A stretch of DNA of 37,021 nucleotides from Oscillospiraceae bacterium (GTDB taxonomy: Bacteria > Bacillota > Clostridia > Oscillospirales > Ruminococcaceae), in contig JAAVID010000112.1 of assembly GCA_014799395.1 (NCBI GenBank), positions 1-37,021 of the forward strand, given 5' to 3'. The position numbers and the translations under genes were made by a program. The notes beneath the pieces are model-generated. The model was not told where the DNA came from. It did not search any database and saw nothing but the letters and a program-made list of their open reading frames with translations. This document shows positions 23,882-32,668 of the stretch, in pieces; position 1 is the stretch's first letter; each line of letters starts with the position of its first letter.

Positions 23882-24628
23882 ATGGAAAATGAAATTAAAC
23901 AGCAGATAATTTACGGCAGAAACGCGGTTTCCGAGGCTTTAAGCTCCGATAAGGAGATAGACACGATATTCGTTCAGCGCGGCGCGTCCGTGGGAAATAT
24001 CATCTCCGCGGCGAAAAAGCGCGGGATAGTCGTCAAGGATGTGAGCGAGGAAAAGCTCGCGGCTGTAACGGGAACTCAAAAGCACGGCGGCGTTGCCGCG
24101 GAGCTTTGCGCGTGCACCTACGCGGAGCTTGAGGATATTCTCGAGGTCTCGCGGGAAAAGGGCACGCAGCCGTTTATAATAATAGCGGACGAGATCGCCG
24201 ATCCGCACAATCTGGGCGCGATAATACGCACCGCCGAAGCCGCGGGCGCGGACGGGGTGATAATTCCCAAAAGGCGCTCCGCGTCGCTCAACGCTACGGT
24301 ATTCAAGACCAGCGCGGGCGCGGCGGCTTGGATAAAGGTCGCAAGGGTCTCAAATCTCGTGGACGCGATAAAAACGCTCAAAAAGCGGAACATCTGGGTC
24401 TGGGGAATGGAAGCGGACGGTTCGCCGTTCGACAAGACCGACTTTAACGGCGGCACGGCGATAGTCGTGGGCTCCGAGGGCTTCGGGCTCGGACGGCTCG
24501 TCCGCGAGAGCTGCGACGGAGTGCTGTCGCTCCCTATGAACGGAAAAGTAAACTCACTGAACGCCTCTGTTTCGGCGGGAATTCTTATGTACGAGGTTGT
24601 AAGACAAAGGACAACGCCGCACAATTAA
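23882..24628 (+). CDS. rlmB: SPOUT rRNA 2'-O-methyltransferase, RlmB type
   Basis: This 248-residue protein is a TrmH/SpoU-family enzyme that 2'-O-methylates a ribose in 23S rRNA (G2251 for E. coli RlmB). The N-terminal substrate-binding domain opens IIYGRNAVSEAL. The three SPOUT motifs are NLGAIIRTAEAAGADGVI, VVGSEGFGLGRL and LPMNGKVNSLNASVSAGI, which form the trefoil-knot SAM site. The exact rRNA target is inferred from family only. No good ribosome site lies directly before the ATG at 23882. The nearest GAGG serves an upstream ATG followed by a stop, so translation may begin by re-initiation. It is the first gene of the plus-strand run to era. Confidence 0.88.
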   Translation: MENEIKQQIIYGRNAVSEALSSDKEIDTIFVQRGASVGNIISAAKKRGIVVKDVSEEKLAAVTGTQKHGGVAAELCACTYAELEDILEVSREKGTQPFIIIADEIADPHNLGAIIRTAEAAGADGVIIPKRRSASLNATVFKTSAGAAAWIKVARVSNLVDAIKTLKKRNIWVWGMEADGSPFDKTDFNGGTAIVVGSEGFGLGRLVRESCDGVLSLPMNGKVNSLNASVSAGILMYEVVRQRTTPHN

Positions 24629-24672
24629 CGGCTATCGGCGCTGCCGGAGAAAACAATAAGGAGAAATACGCA

Positions 24673-27600
24673 ATGCGAGACGATAAATACAATATAGACG
24701 ATATTCTGAAGGAGGTCGACACGCTTCGCACCTCCGACGACGAACGCCCGAAAAGCACATTCGACGGCAGCGTCACCGATATTATAGGCGGCAGCGAGAT
24801 AGACCGCGCCGTCCGCGCGGGCAGACAGATAGCCAAGGGCGAAAATCACGAAAAGCCCGACATCAGCGTAACGGCTGTTATCAACTCCATTTCCTCGAAA
24901 AGCAAAAAGGACCGCTCGTCCTCTCTTGCCGCGAAGCAGCGTACCGAGGAGGAATTTGAGGAGCGCGTTGCCGACGATATTGCGGGCGCTATGGACAGGA
25001 AAAAGGAGAAAAAGCTCCCCAAGGAGGACGTTGGTCTCGCTGCGAGACAGCGTACCGAAGAGGAAGTAAGCGAGCGCATAGCCAAGGAAATAAGCGAGGC
25101 GGCGGATATAAAGATATGGGAGCGCCTGCGCGAAGAGGACGATGAAATGGACGAGGAGGGCGTAAGGACCTACACCCCCCAAGTCGACGACGATACCGGC
25201 GAATACGGCGGCGATATAGTATTCCAGGAGCCCGGAAGCCTTGTGACTACCGATACTATGCAGCTGCGCAAGCAGCGCAAGATCGAGGAGATAAACAAGG
25301 CGCTGCTCGAGGTAGACAGCGAGGACGAATCGCCCGACGAAATGCTCTCCTCGCTGAACCCGATGGAGTCGCGCGCAAAGGCTGCCGAACAGCTCAAGGG
25401 CGACGTTGACGAAAATACGGACACCCTCGCCGTCGGCGGAAACGACTTAAAGCGCATAGCAAGCCGCGGCGACGAGAAGATAAAGGAATACCGACCCGCG
25501 GCGGCGCGTAAAAAAGAGCCCGAAAACAAAGCGGACGACGTTCTGTTCAGCGCGACGGGCGTACAGCGCGCGGCGTTTCCCGGCGGTCTGCACGTCGGCG
25601 AGTCGATAGTCGACGCGCTCAACAAAAAGATAAAGGAAGAAAAAGATACCGAGGAAAAGGCGGAAGAAAAGGTTGAGACCGAAAACACCGAAAATACCGA
25701 GAATACTCAGTCGGGCAAGATAAACATCGCCTCCGCTCCCGATGAGGAACCCGAGGAAACTCCCGTTGACAAGATAAAGCAGGCAAACGAGCTCGCGCAG
25801 AAGAAAAAGCGCAAAATAGCGAGCTTTATACTCGAGGATATGGGAGGCGACACCGAGGAACTCGAGCGCTCCAAGGATTACGACGACGAGGACGAGGACG
25901 ACGATGACATTGAAGAAGCTGTCGACCTCGACGACGAGAACGTTATCCGCGACCGTCTCTCCCGCGCGGCAAAGGGACTTGCAAGCAGATTTTTCATTTT
26001 GCTGCTGCTGTTTGCCGCGACGCTGTTTGTCGCGATCGCCAACAAATTCAACATTCAGATCGGAGGGCTGGCAAATATCATCAGCTACCGCATTTCGCCC
26101 GAAAACTATCTGTATACGCACCTCACTATAGGGATACTTTCGTTTGCGGCTTGCTCCTCCGTTATATCCAACGGCTTGTCAAGGCTGGTAAGACTGCGTC
26201 CCGACGGCGATACGCTGTGCGCGCTGGCTCACGTTACGGCGATAGTCGCTATGGTGCCGTATCTTGCGAACGGCGAATTCATTCAGCGCGGATTTTCGCA
26301 GATATACCTTTCGGTATCGCTTCTGGCGCTGTTGTTCAACACATTGTCAAAATTGTTCACGGTAAGGACGGCGCAGAAAAACTTTGCGTTCACCTCCGCA
26401 GAGGGCAAGGCTAAGTTCTATGTCTCGATATGCGAGGGCGACGGCGCGGAGCAGCTCGCAAAGGGCGCCGTTACGGGAATACCGTTTATCGCTTCGATGA
26501 GAAAGACCGAGATATTGTGCGACTTTATTCTGTCGACCTACTGCGAGGACATTTCCGACAGGATCTCGCGCAGGATCGCTCTCGTGACCGTTCCCACCGC
26601 TGTTATCGGCGGCGTGGTGGCGTATTTTACGCTCAAGAACGCGGTGGTTCTCAATAATGTTTCGTGGGCTGTGACGGTCTGCTCCGCGATCTTCGCGCTG
26701 GGCGCGTCGTTCTCGGGCTCTATGGCGGTTACTCTGCCTATGCTCCTCGCCGCGGGAGACAGCAAGATGAGAGGCTCGGTCATCCTCGGCTACACCGCCG
26801 TTGAGGACCTCAGCGAGACCAACGCTGTGCTGGTGGAAGCCAAGACCATCTTCCCGCCGTCCTCGGTCAAGATAAACAACATCTGCGGCTATGACAAGCC
26901 CAAGAACCGCTGCGAGGGCAAGATAAGCATAGACGAGGCTATCATCTACGCGGCGAGCCTTGCGGTCGCTTCGGACAGCGTGCTCGCGGACGCGTTCTTC
27001 AATATGCTCAACTACAAGCAGGAGCTTCTCAAGCCCGTTTCGGGGTGCATTTACGAGAACAATCTCGGCGTTATGGGCTGGATAGACAGACGGCGCGTGC
27101 TGCTCGGAAACCGTCAGCATATGAAGTCGCACGAAATATCCGTGCCCAACAACAAGAAAGAGGCTGCCGCGAACGTAAACAACGACGAGGTCATTTACCT
27201 CGCGGTAGGCGGCGAGGTCTGCCTGCTGTTCTTCGTTCAGCTTTCCGCAAATCCCGATATAAAAAGCAGAGTGCAGGACCTTGCGTACAATGACGTTTCG
27301 CTGGTCGTAAAGACCGTTGACGGTATGATAACGAGCTCCGCGATAACCGAGCTGTTTGAGATAGACGCGGACAACGTGAAGATACTGCCGTTTGAGGCGC
27401 ACGAGACGTTCAACGAGAACACAAAGTTCGTTTCGAGCGGAAGCGCGGCAGTCTCGTGCGACGGCTCGTTTACGGCGTTTGCCGATACCATCACCACGGC
27501 GCGCAATATCCGCTCGAGAAGCGTGATAGGAAGCGTCGTTCAGGCGATAGGCGTGGCGGGAGGAATACTGCTCGCCGTAATATTTATGCTGTTCTCGGAG

Positions 27601-27717
27601 ATAGTTGAACGAAAGGCAAATCTGCCTATGGGTATGTTCAATGTTTTCAATATTCTGATATACAACCTCGTATGCGCCGCGCTTACGCTCGGAATACCGT
27701 TTATCAAACGCTTATGA
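24673..27717 (+). CDS. P-type ATPase-like protein lacking catalytic residues, with long acidic N-terminus
   Basis: This 1014-residue protein has two unlike halves. Residues 1-435 are charged and probably disordered, with an internal repeat (LAAKQRTEEEFEERVADDIA and LAARQRTEEEVSERIAKEIS) and an acidic run before the first helix. From residue 440 it follows the plan of a heavy-metal P-type ATPase: membrane helices, then AVEDLSETNAVLVEAKTIF (708-727) where such pumps have ALE...DKTGT, an N-domain-like WIDRRRVLLGNRQHM (803-817), a P-domain-like region, and two last helices. The phosphorylated Asp is missing (E722-A-K-T-I), TGD reads TVD (881-883), GDGxND is absent, and no TGE or CPC motif is seen. 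It is therefore probably not a pump. GGAG precedes the ATG by 9 nt, and the stop overlaps tadA by ATGA. Confidence 0.75.
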   Translation: MRDDKYNIDDILKEVDTLRTSDDERPKSTFDGSVTDIIGGSEIDRAVRAGRQIAKGENHEKPDISVTAVINSISSKSKKDRSSSLAAKQRTEEEFEERVADDIAGAMDRKKEKKLPKEDVGLAARQRTEEEVSERIAKEISEAADIKIWERLREEDDEMDEEGVRTYTPQVDDDTGEYGGDIVFQEPGSLVTTDTMQLRKQRKIEEINKALLEVDSEDESPDEMLSSLNPMESRAKAAEQLKGDVDENTDTLAVGGNDLKRIASRGDEKIKEYRPAAARKKEPENKADDVLFSATGVQRAAFPGGLHVGESIVDALNKKIKEEKDTEEKAEEKVETENTENTENTQSGKINIASAPDEEPEETPVDKIKQANELAQKKKRKIASFILEDMGGDTEELERSKDYDDEDEDDDDIEEAVDLDDENVIRDRLSRAAKGLASRFFILLLLFAATLFVAIANKFNIQIGGLANIISYRISPENYLYTHLTIGILSFAACSSVISNGLSRLVRLRPDGDTLCALAHVTAIVAMVPYLANGEFIQRGFSQIYLSVSLLALLFNTLSKLFTVRTAQKNFAFTSAEGKAKFYVSICEGDGAEQLAKGAVTGIPFIASMRKTEILCDFILSTYCEDISDRISRRIALVTVPTAVIGGVVAYFTLKNAVVLNNVSWAVTVCSAIFALGASFSGSMAVTLPMLLAAGDSKMRGSVILGYTAVEDLSETNAVLVEAKTIFPPSSVKINNICGYDKPKNRCEGKISIDEAIIYAASLAVASDSVLADAFFNMLNYKQELLKPVSGCIYENNLGVMGWIDRRRVLLGNRQHMKSHEISVPNNKKEAAANVNNDEVIYLAVGGEVCLLFFVQLSANPDIKSRVQDLAYNDVSLVVKTVDGMITSSAITELFEIDADNVKILPFEAHETFNENTKFVSSGSAAVSCDGSFTAFADTITTARNIRSRSVIGSVVQAIGVAGGILLAVIFMLFSEIVERKANLPMGMFNVFNILIYNLVCAALTLGIPFIKRL

Positions 27718-28166
27718 CGCTTGACGAGGAATTTATGGAAAAAGCCCTTTCGCTCGCGCGGATCGCGGCGGAACGGGGCGAGATACCCGTCGGCGCTGTC
27801 GTTGTCGACGGAAACGGGGAGATAGTCGGCGAGGGGTACAACCTCCGCGAAACGCTCCTCTCCCCCACCGCTCACGCGGAAATGCTGGCGATAGAGGCGG
27901 CGGCGAAAAAACTCGGCAGACGGAGATTGTCCGACTGCACGCTCTACGTCACGCTCGAGCCCTGCCCGATGTGCGCGGGGGCGGTCATGAACGCGCAGCT
28001 CAAACGTCTCGTGTACGGCGCGTTCGACGATAAAAACGGCGCGTGCGCGTCGGTCGCGGCGTTGTTTGACGAGAAGTTCACGCATATACCGAGAGTAAGG
28101 AGCCGCGTTCTCGAACAGCGCTGCGGAGATATACTCACCGAATTTTTCAAAAACCTCCGCAGTTAA
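27714..28166 (+). CDS. tadA: tRNA-specific adenosine deaminase
   Basis: TadA converts adenosine 34 of the tRNA-Arg anticodon to inosine. From the ATG at 27714 it has 150 residues, with zinc ligands H54 (HAE, catalytic E56) and C84/C87 (PCPMC), and the fold signature GEIPVGAVVV. The N-terminus DEEFMEKALSLA fits the family. The start overlaps the previous stop as ATGA. A second in-frame ATG (27735) has a better GAGGA site but would trim the conserved first helix. The gene is 20 nt before the flippase gene. Confidence 0.93.
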   Translation: MTLDEEFMEKALSLARIAAERGEIPVGAVVVDGNGEIVGEGYNLRETLLSPTAHAEMLAIEAAAKKLGRRRLSDCTLYVTLEPCPMCAGAVMNAQLKRLVYGAFDDKNGACASVAALFDEKFTHIPRVRSRVLEQRCGDILTEFFKNLRS

Positions 28167-28186
28167 AAACATTTAGGAAAAACCGT

Positions 28187-29701
28187 ATGAATAAATACCA
28201 AAAACTGGCAAGCAATACACTGGTCTTGGGAATAGGACAGTTCAGCTCGAAGCTGCTTGTGTATGTAATGCTGAAGTTCTACCTCGAAACGCTCGGCGAC
28301 GAGCAGTTCGGCGTTATGAACAACATCATCACGGCGGCTTCGCTGCTTATATCCGTAGTTACGCTGTCCATCGCGGACGGCGTGCTCCGCTTTGCCCTGG
28401 AAAAAGCCAACAACGGCAGAATGGTATTTTCAATAGGCATAAACGTCTGTATAGTCGGGAGTATCGTGTTTATCCCGTTTGTGCCGCTGGTCGGGCTTAT
28501 ACCCATGCTTAAAGGATACGAGTGGCTTCTGCTGATATACGTCTTTATGGGAAGCATAAAGGAGGTCTGCGGAATATATGTGCGCTCGCGGTACAGCGTA
28601 AAGCTGTACGCGGTGGACGGCATAGTCACGACGGTCTCGACTATCATTTACAACCTTATGTTCCTCGGCGCGCTCAAATGGGGAGTTATGGGATATGTTT
28701 TCGCGGTCGTTCTGGGAGATTTCACATCTATAGTTTTTCTGAATGTCACAACAAAGGTGTTTTTGCAGTACCGTCCGTTCGGCAACGACAAATCGCTTCG
28801 CAACGCGATGCTTCGGTACAGCATACCGCTTATGCCGACGATGATAATGTGGTGGATAGTCAACGCCTCCGACCAGTTTATGATAACGGGTATGCTCGGC
28901 GATAAGGCAAACAGTCTGTATTCGTTCGCGTACAAGTTCCCGAACCTTGTGACTATCGTAGTCGGGATACTGTCGCAGGCGTGGAGAATGTCGGCGATAA
29001 CCGAACGCAACTCGCGGACGGTCTCGAATTTTTACTCGACGACGTTCAGTATGATACAGACGGTGATGTTTCTCGGGTGCGGCGGTATAATGCTTATACT
29101 GCGCCCTGTCATAATGCAGTTCTACAATACCGAGGGCTTTGAGATGGGGTACTTTTACGTCCCGCTTCTGCTCGGCGCTACGATATTTCAGGCAATGGAC
29201 AACTTTTTGTCGAGTATCTACGAGGCGGCGCAGAAAACCACTCACTCTATGACATCTTCGGCAATGGGCGCGGTAGTGAATATCGTGCTGAATATACTCC
29301 TTATCAACACCATAGGCATTTCGGGCGCGGCTATCGCGACGATCTCGAGCTACATAGTGGTGTTTGTATACCGGATAATCGACACAAAGAAGTACCTGTA
29401 TATGAAGGTCTACTGGGCTAAAATAGCCGTGAACCTTATCCTGCTTGCGGGAATGGCGTGCTCGATAATGTTCCTCAAATACGGAACGCTTCAGAATGTT
29501 ATAAACGCGGTCATTTTCTTGATAATCGCTGCGATAAACTTCCAGTCCTGTATGCAGGCGGTAAGGCTGATACTGAACAGGCGCAAAGCACCGAGCGCCA
29601 ACGGCTCCGCGAACGGCGCTCCGAGACGCGAACCGCCGCGCGCTTCAAATACCAACGGAGACAGGCTCCGAAACGAACAATATAAGGATAAAAAAAGATG
29701 A
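28187..29701 (+). CDS. Polysaccharide/lipid-linked glycan flippase (MATE-MVF superfamily)
   Basis: This 504-residue membrane protein has about 12-14 hydrophobic helices and resembles Wzx/RfbX-type flippases. It opens NTLVLGIGQFSSKLLVYVML, has LRYSIPLMPTMIMWWIVNAS in the middle (start of the second half) and ALNILLINTIG-like helix pairs near the end. Such proteins carry undecaprenyl-linked sugars across the cytoplasmic membrane for surface polymers. The last 45 residues are hydrophilic, basic and rich in Asn, Arg and Ala, and are likely disordered in the cytoplasm. No glycosyltransferase genes are nearby, so the substrate is unknown. AGGA precedes the ATG by 9 nt, and the stop overlaps rimM by 4 nt. 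Its place in a translation-factor run is unusual. Confidence 0.85.
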   Translation: MNKYQKLASNTLVLGIGQFSSKLLVYVMLKFYLETLGDEQFGVMNNIITAASLLISVVTLSIADGVLRFALEKANNGRMVFSIGINVCIVGSIVFIPFVPLVGLIPMLKGYEWLLLIYVFMGSIKEVCGIYVRSRYSVKLYAVDGIVTTVSTIIYNLMFLGALKWGVMGYVFAVVLGDFTSIVFLNVTTKVFLQYRPFGNDKSLRNAMLRYSIPLMPTMIMWWIVNASDQFMITGMLGDKANSLYSFAYKFPNLVTIVVGILSQAWRMSAITERNSRTVSNFYSTTFSMIQTVMFLGCGGIMLILRPVIMQFYNTEGFEMGYFYVPLLLGATIFQAMDNFLSSIYEAAQKTTHSMTSSAMGAVVNIVLNILLINTIGISGAAIATISSYIVVFVYRIIDTKKYLYMKVYWAKIAVNLILLAGMACSIMFLKYGTLQNVINAVIFLIIAAINFQSCMQAVRLILNRRKAPSANGSANGAPRREPPRASNTNGDRLRNEQYKDKKR

Positions 29702-30213
29702 AAAAATTTCTGGAAATAGCAAAAATAGTCGCCACTCAGGGAATACGCGGCGAGGTGCGCTGTCAATACTACTGCGACGCGCCCGAGGTCCTCTGCGAGT
29801 TTGACGATCTGTATCTCGACAAGGGCGCAAAGCCCGTTCACGTTATCCGCGCTTATCCGCATAAAAATGTGGTAATAATGCATATTGAGGGCGTTGATAC
29901 GGTCGAAAAGGCGCAGTCTCTCATCGGAAAGCTGCTGTATATCGACCGCGACGACGCGGAGCTCGGCGACGACCTGTACTTCATTCAGGACATAATCGGC
30001 TTGACCGTCAAGGACGTTGACACGGGCGAGGTCTACGGAAAAATATCCGAGGTGTACCAGAACGGCGCGGCGGACGTGTACTCGATAAAGAAAGAAAACG
30101 GCGAGCTTATGTTCCCGTGCATTGACGAGGTAGTAAAAAAGATAGACATAGAGGGCGGCGAAATGCTGATAAAGCCGCTGAAAGGTCTGTTTGACGACGA
30201 GGGCGCGCAATGA
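29698..30213 (+). CDS. rimM: Ribosome maturation factor RimM
   Basis: RimM helps mature the 30S head by binding ribosomal protein S19. The 171-residue protein has the N-terminal RimM barrel (IAKIVATQGIRGEVRCQYYC) and a C-terminal PRC-barrel (FIQDIIGLTVKDVDTGEVYG, then VKKIDIEGGEMLIKPLKGLF). Length is standard. The start overlaps the flippase stop (ATGA), with AAGGAT 9 nt upstream inside that gene, and the end overlaps trmD by 4 nt. The usual upstream neighbour rpsP is absent. Confidence 0.94.
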   Translation: MKKFLEIAKIVATQGIRGEVRCQYYCDAPEVLCEFDDLYLDKGAKPVHVIRAYPHKNVVIMHIEGVDTVEKAQSLIGKLLYIDRDDAELGDDLYFIQDIIGLTVKDVDTGEVYGKISEVYQNGAADVYSIKKENGELMFPCIDEVVKKIDIEGGEMLIKPLKGLFDDEGAQ

Positions 30214-30977
30214 GGATAGACATAGCCACGCTGTTCCCCGAGATGTGCGGCGGCGTATTGCGGACAAGCGTTCTCGGGCGCGGAATAAAGAAAGGCTGTA
30301 TCGAGATATACACTCACGATATACGTCTGTACACCGAGAACAAGCACCGCAACGTCGACGACAAGCCCTACGGAGGCGGCACGGGAATGGTAATGCAGGC
30401 TCAGCCCATTTACGACTGCGTTATGGCGATAGCCGCTCAGCATAAGGCTCGTCCGCGTATTATTTATATGTCGCCTCAGGGTGAAACGCTCACACAAAGC
30501 AAGGTTCGCGGGCTTGCCGCGGAGGACGGTCTGATACTGCTGTGCGGTCACTACGAGGGCGTTGACGAACGCGTTCTCGAGGAGCTTGGCGCGGAGGAGC
30601 TGTCAATCGGCGATTATGTGCTGACAGGCGGCGAGCTGCCCGCGCTGATAGTCTGCGACGCGGTCGCGAGATTGCAGGAGGGCGTTCTCCCGAACGAGGA
30701 CGCGTATTCCATTGAGAGCCACTATAACGGGCTTCTTGAATTTCCGCAGTATTCCCGTCCCGAGGTTTGGCGCGGACGCGCCGTTCCCGAGATCTTGCTG
30801 TCGGGAGACCACAAAAAGGTCGCCGAGTGGCAGAAGCAGAAGGCGCTCGAAATAACGCGGCAAAAGCGCCCCGATATGTACGAAAAGTATCTGCTCGACC
30901 ACGCGGAGGAGATAGCCGCCGAGGAAGAGAAACGTCTGAAAAAGCTGAGACGTAAAAACAGGAGACATGATGAATGA
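30210..30977 (+). CDS. trmD: tRNA (guanine-N1-)-methyltransferase
   Basis: TrmD methylates N1 of G37 next to the anticodon, which prevents +1 frameshifting. The 255-residue protein has the knot motifs IIYMSPQGETL, LLCGHYEGVDERV and SIGDYVLTGGELPAL, the substrate-loop motif HYNGLLEFPQYSRP, and a basic C-terminal tail. It overlaps rimM by 4 nt and the TraX-like gene by 4 nt (ATGA). Both the sequence and the rimM-trmD pairing are standard; rplS, the common next gene, is missing. Confidence 0.96.
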   Translation: MRIDIATLFPEMCGGVLRTSVLGRGIKKGCIEIYTHDIRLYTENKHRNVDDKPYGGGTGMVMQAQPIYDCVMAIAAQHKARPRIIYMSPQGETLTQSKVRGLAAEDGLILLCGHYEGVDERVLEELGAEELSIGDYVLTGGELPALIVCDAVARLQEGVLPNEDAYSIESHYNGLLEFPQYSRPEVWRGRAVPEILLSGDHKKVAEWQKQKALEITRQKRPDMYEKYLLDHAEEIAAEEEKRLKKLRRKNRRHDE

Positions 30978-31714
30978 CAAAATGTCTTAACTCCAATCAC
31001 CTGAAATTTATCGCTATCGCGGCAATGACAATAGACCACGCCGCCGATCTGATATTTCCGTGCTTCCCCGCTCACCCGGCGGCGGTAATACTTCATCTTA
31101 TCGGCAGGATAACCGCGCCGATAATGTGGTTCTTTATCTGCGAGGGGTTTCATTACACGCATGACTTGAAAAGGTACATCGGCAGAATGGCGGTTTTTGC
31201 GGTAATTTCGCACTTTGCGTACTGCTTTGCGTTCGGGATAAACTTTATTCCTTTCAGCAGCGGCGAGGTCCTCAATCAGACAAGCGTTATTTTTCCGCTT
31301 TGCGGAGGGCTTTGCGCGCTTTGGGTGATGTTCGGGGAGAATAAGCTCAAAAAGTGGCAGAAATACGCGCTGCTTATCTTAATTGACCTGATAACGTTCC
31401 CGTCGGACTGGAGCTGCATTGCCGTAATGGCAATTCTGGCAATGTACGGAAAGCGCGGAGAACCCGAAAAGCAGACGCGCGATATGATGATCTGGGTAGC
31501 GATCTACGCGACGGTGATATTTTTCTGCATGAACAAGGTTCAAGGACTGATACAGCTCGGAGTGATCTTAATTTATCCGCTTATAAAGATGTACAACGGC
31601 GAGCGCGGCAAAGCGAAATGGACAAAATGGGTATTTTATATTTACTACCCCGTTCATCTTGTTGTTGTCGGACTGATGAGAATAGCGATCTACGGAAATG
31701 TTCCGATTTTATGA
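30974..31714 (+). CDS. TraX-family membrane protein
   Basis: This 246-residue membrane protein has about seven or eight helices. It begins NSNHLKFIAIAAMTIDHAAD, the conserved first helix with MTIDH of the TraX family, and later has IGRITAPIMWFFICEGFHYT. It ends VFYIYYPVHLVVVGLMRI, a motif shared with membrane acyltransferases. TraX of the F plasmid acetylates pilin; chromosomal relatives in clostridia lack pilin and probably acylate another surface molecule. That role is inference. The ATG overlaps the trmD stop, and era begins 12 nt after its end. It is plainly part of the same message. Confidence 0.85.
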   Translation: MTKCLNSNHLKFIAIAAMTIDHAADLIFPCFPAHPAAVILHLIGRITAPIMWFFICEGFHYTHDLKRYIGRMAVFAVISHFAYCFAFGINFIPFSSGEVLNQTSVIFPLCGGLCALWVMFGENKLKKWQKYALLILIDLITFPSDWSCIAVMAILAMYGKRGEPEKQTRDMMIWVAIYATVIFFCMNKVQGLIQLGVILIYPLIKMYNGERGKAKWTKWVFYIYYPVHLVVVGLMRIAIYGNVPIL

Positions 31715-31726
31715 AAGGTTTAAGAT

Positions 31727-32626
31727 ATGACGAAAAACGCATTTATTGCAATTACGGGCAGACCCAACGCGGGTAAATCATCGCTCACCAATCTGCTGGT
31801 CGGCGAGAAAATTTCGATAGTCAGCGAGAAGCCGCAGACCACCCGAAACCGTATCAACGGCGTACTTACAAAGGACGAGACGCAGTTTGTGTTTATCGAC
31901 ACGCCCGGTATGCTGAGGGCGAAAACCAAGCTCGCCGAGCATATGGTGAAGTCGGTGCGCACGTCTGTGGAGGACGTCGACGTGGCTATTTTAATGTCGG
32001 ACGTGACCAAGAAGATGTCGGGCGTGGAGCAGGAGCTTATCCGCTCTTTCGCGCAGAACGGCACGGAGGTCGTGCTGCTGCTTAACAAAATAGACCTTTT
32101 GAAAAACAAGGAAGACTTGCTGCCGATAATCGCGCGGTATAACGAGCTTTACGACTTTGCGGAGGTCATTCCGATAAGCGTAAAGCGGCGGATAAATACC
32201 GACCGGATCCTCCCCGCGCTGGAAAAATATGCCGTCGAGGGCGAGCACTTCTTCCCCGACGATATTGCCACGGACAGAACCGAACGTTTTCTCTGCGCCG
32301 AGATCGTCCGCGAAAAGATACTGTGGACAATGCAGCAGGAGATACCTCACGGCACGGCGGTGGATATTGAGAGCTTCAAGACGCGGCAAAAAAACGGTGC
32401 CGAGATCATCGACATCGGCGCGGTCATTATCTGCGAAAAGAACTCCCACAAGGGCATGATAATCGGCAAGGGCGGCGAGCGCCTTAAAGAGATCGGCACA
32501 ATGGCGCGCAAGGACATTGAGGAGCTCCTCGGCTGCAGGGTGAATTTACAGCTTTTCGTCAAGGTCAAGGAGGACTGGCGCAACCGTGAAAACGTTATCA
32601 CGGAGTATAATATCGCCGATGAATAA
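31727..32626 (+). CDS. era: GTPase Era
   Basis: Era is an essential GTPase that binds the 3' end of 16S rRNA in 30S assembly. The 299-residue protein has G1 GRPNAGKS (11-18), the effector segment KPQTTRNRI, G3 DTPG (58-61), G4 NKID (120-123), and the C-terminal KH domain with KGMIIGKGGERLKEIGTMAR. All hallmarks and the length are normal. A GAAAGG sequence lies 8-9 nt before the ATG. It is the last gene of the run that starts at rlmB; a hairpin follows 10 nt after its stop and serves both strands. Confidence 0.97.
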   Translation: MTKNAFIAITGRPNAGKSSLTNLLVGEKISIVSEKPQTTRNRINGVLTKDETQFVFIDTPGMLRAKTKLAEHMVKSVRTSVEDVDVAILMSDVTKKMSGVEQELIRSFAQNGTEVVLLLNKIDLLKNKEDLLPIIARYNELYDFAEVIPISVKRRINTDRILPALEKYAVEGEHFFPDDIATDRTERFLCAEIVREKILWTMQQEIPHGTAVDIESFKTRQKNGAEIIDIGAVIICEKNSHKGMIIGKGGERLKEIGTMARKDIEELLGCRVNLQLFVKVKEDWRNRENVITEYNIADE

Positions 32627-32636
32627 CAAACAGTAA

Positions 32637-32664
32637 AACGGGCGGATCTCTTCACCCGCCCGTT
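32637..32664. terminator. Bidirectional terminator between era and the XRE gene
   Basis: A perfect 9-bp stem, AACGGGCGG / CCGCCCGTT, has a 10-nt loop. On the minus strand it is followed by TTTT, and on the plus strand by AAAATTATTT. It lies between convergent genes and should stop transcripts from both sides. Confidence 0.8.
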
Positions 32665-32668
32665 AAAA

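Noticed and set aside
27735-28166. A shorter tadA starting at the ATG at 27735
   Set aside because: Its GAGGA site is better, but this start would remove conserved residues of the first helix. The ATGA overlap at 27714 fits the style of this run, so it is kept only as an alternative.
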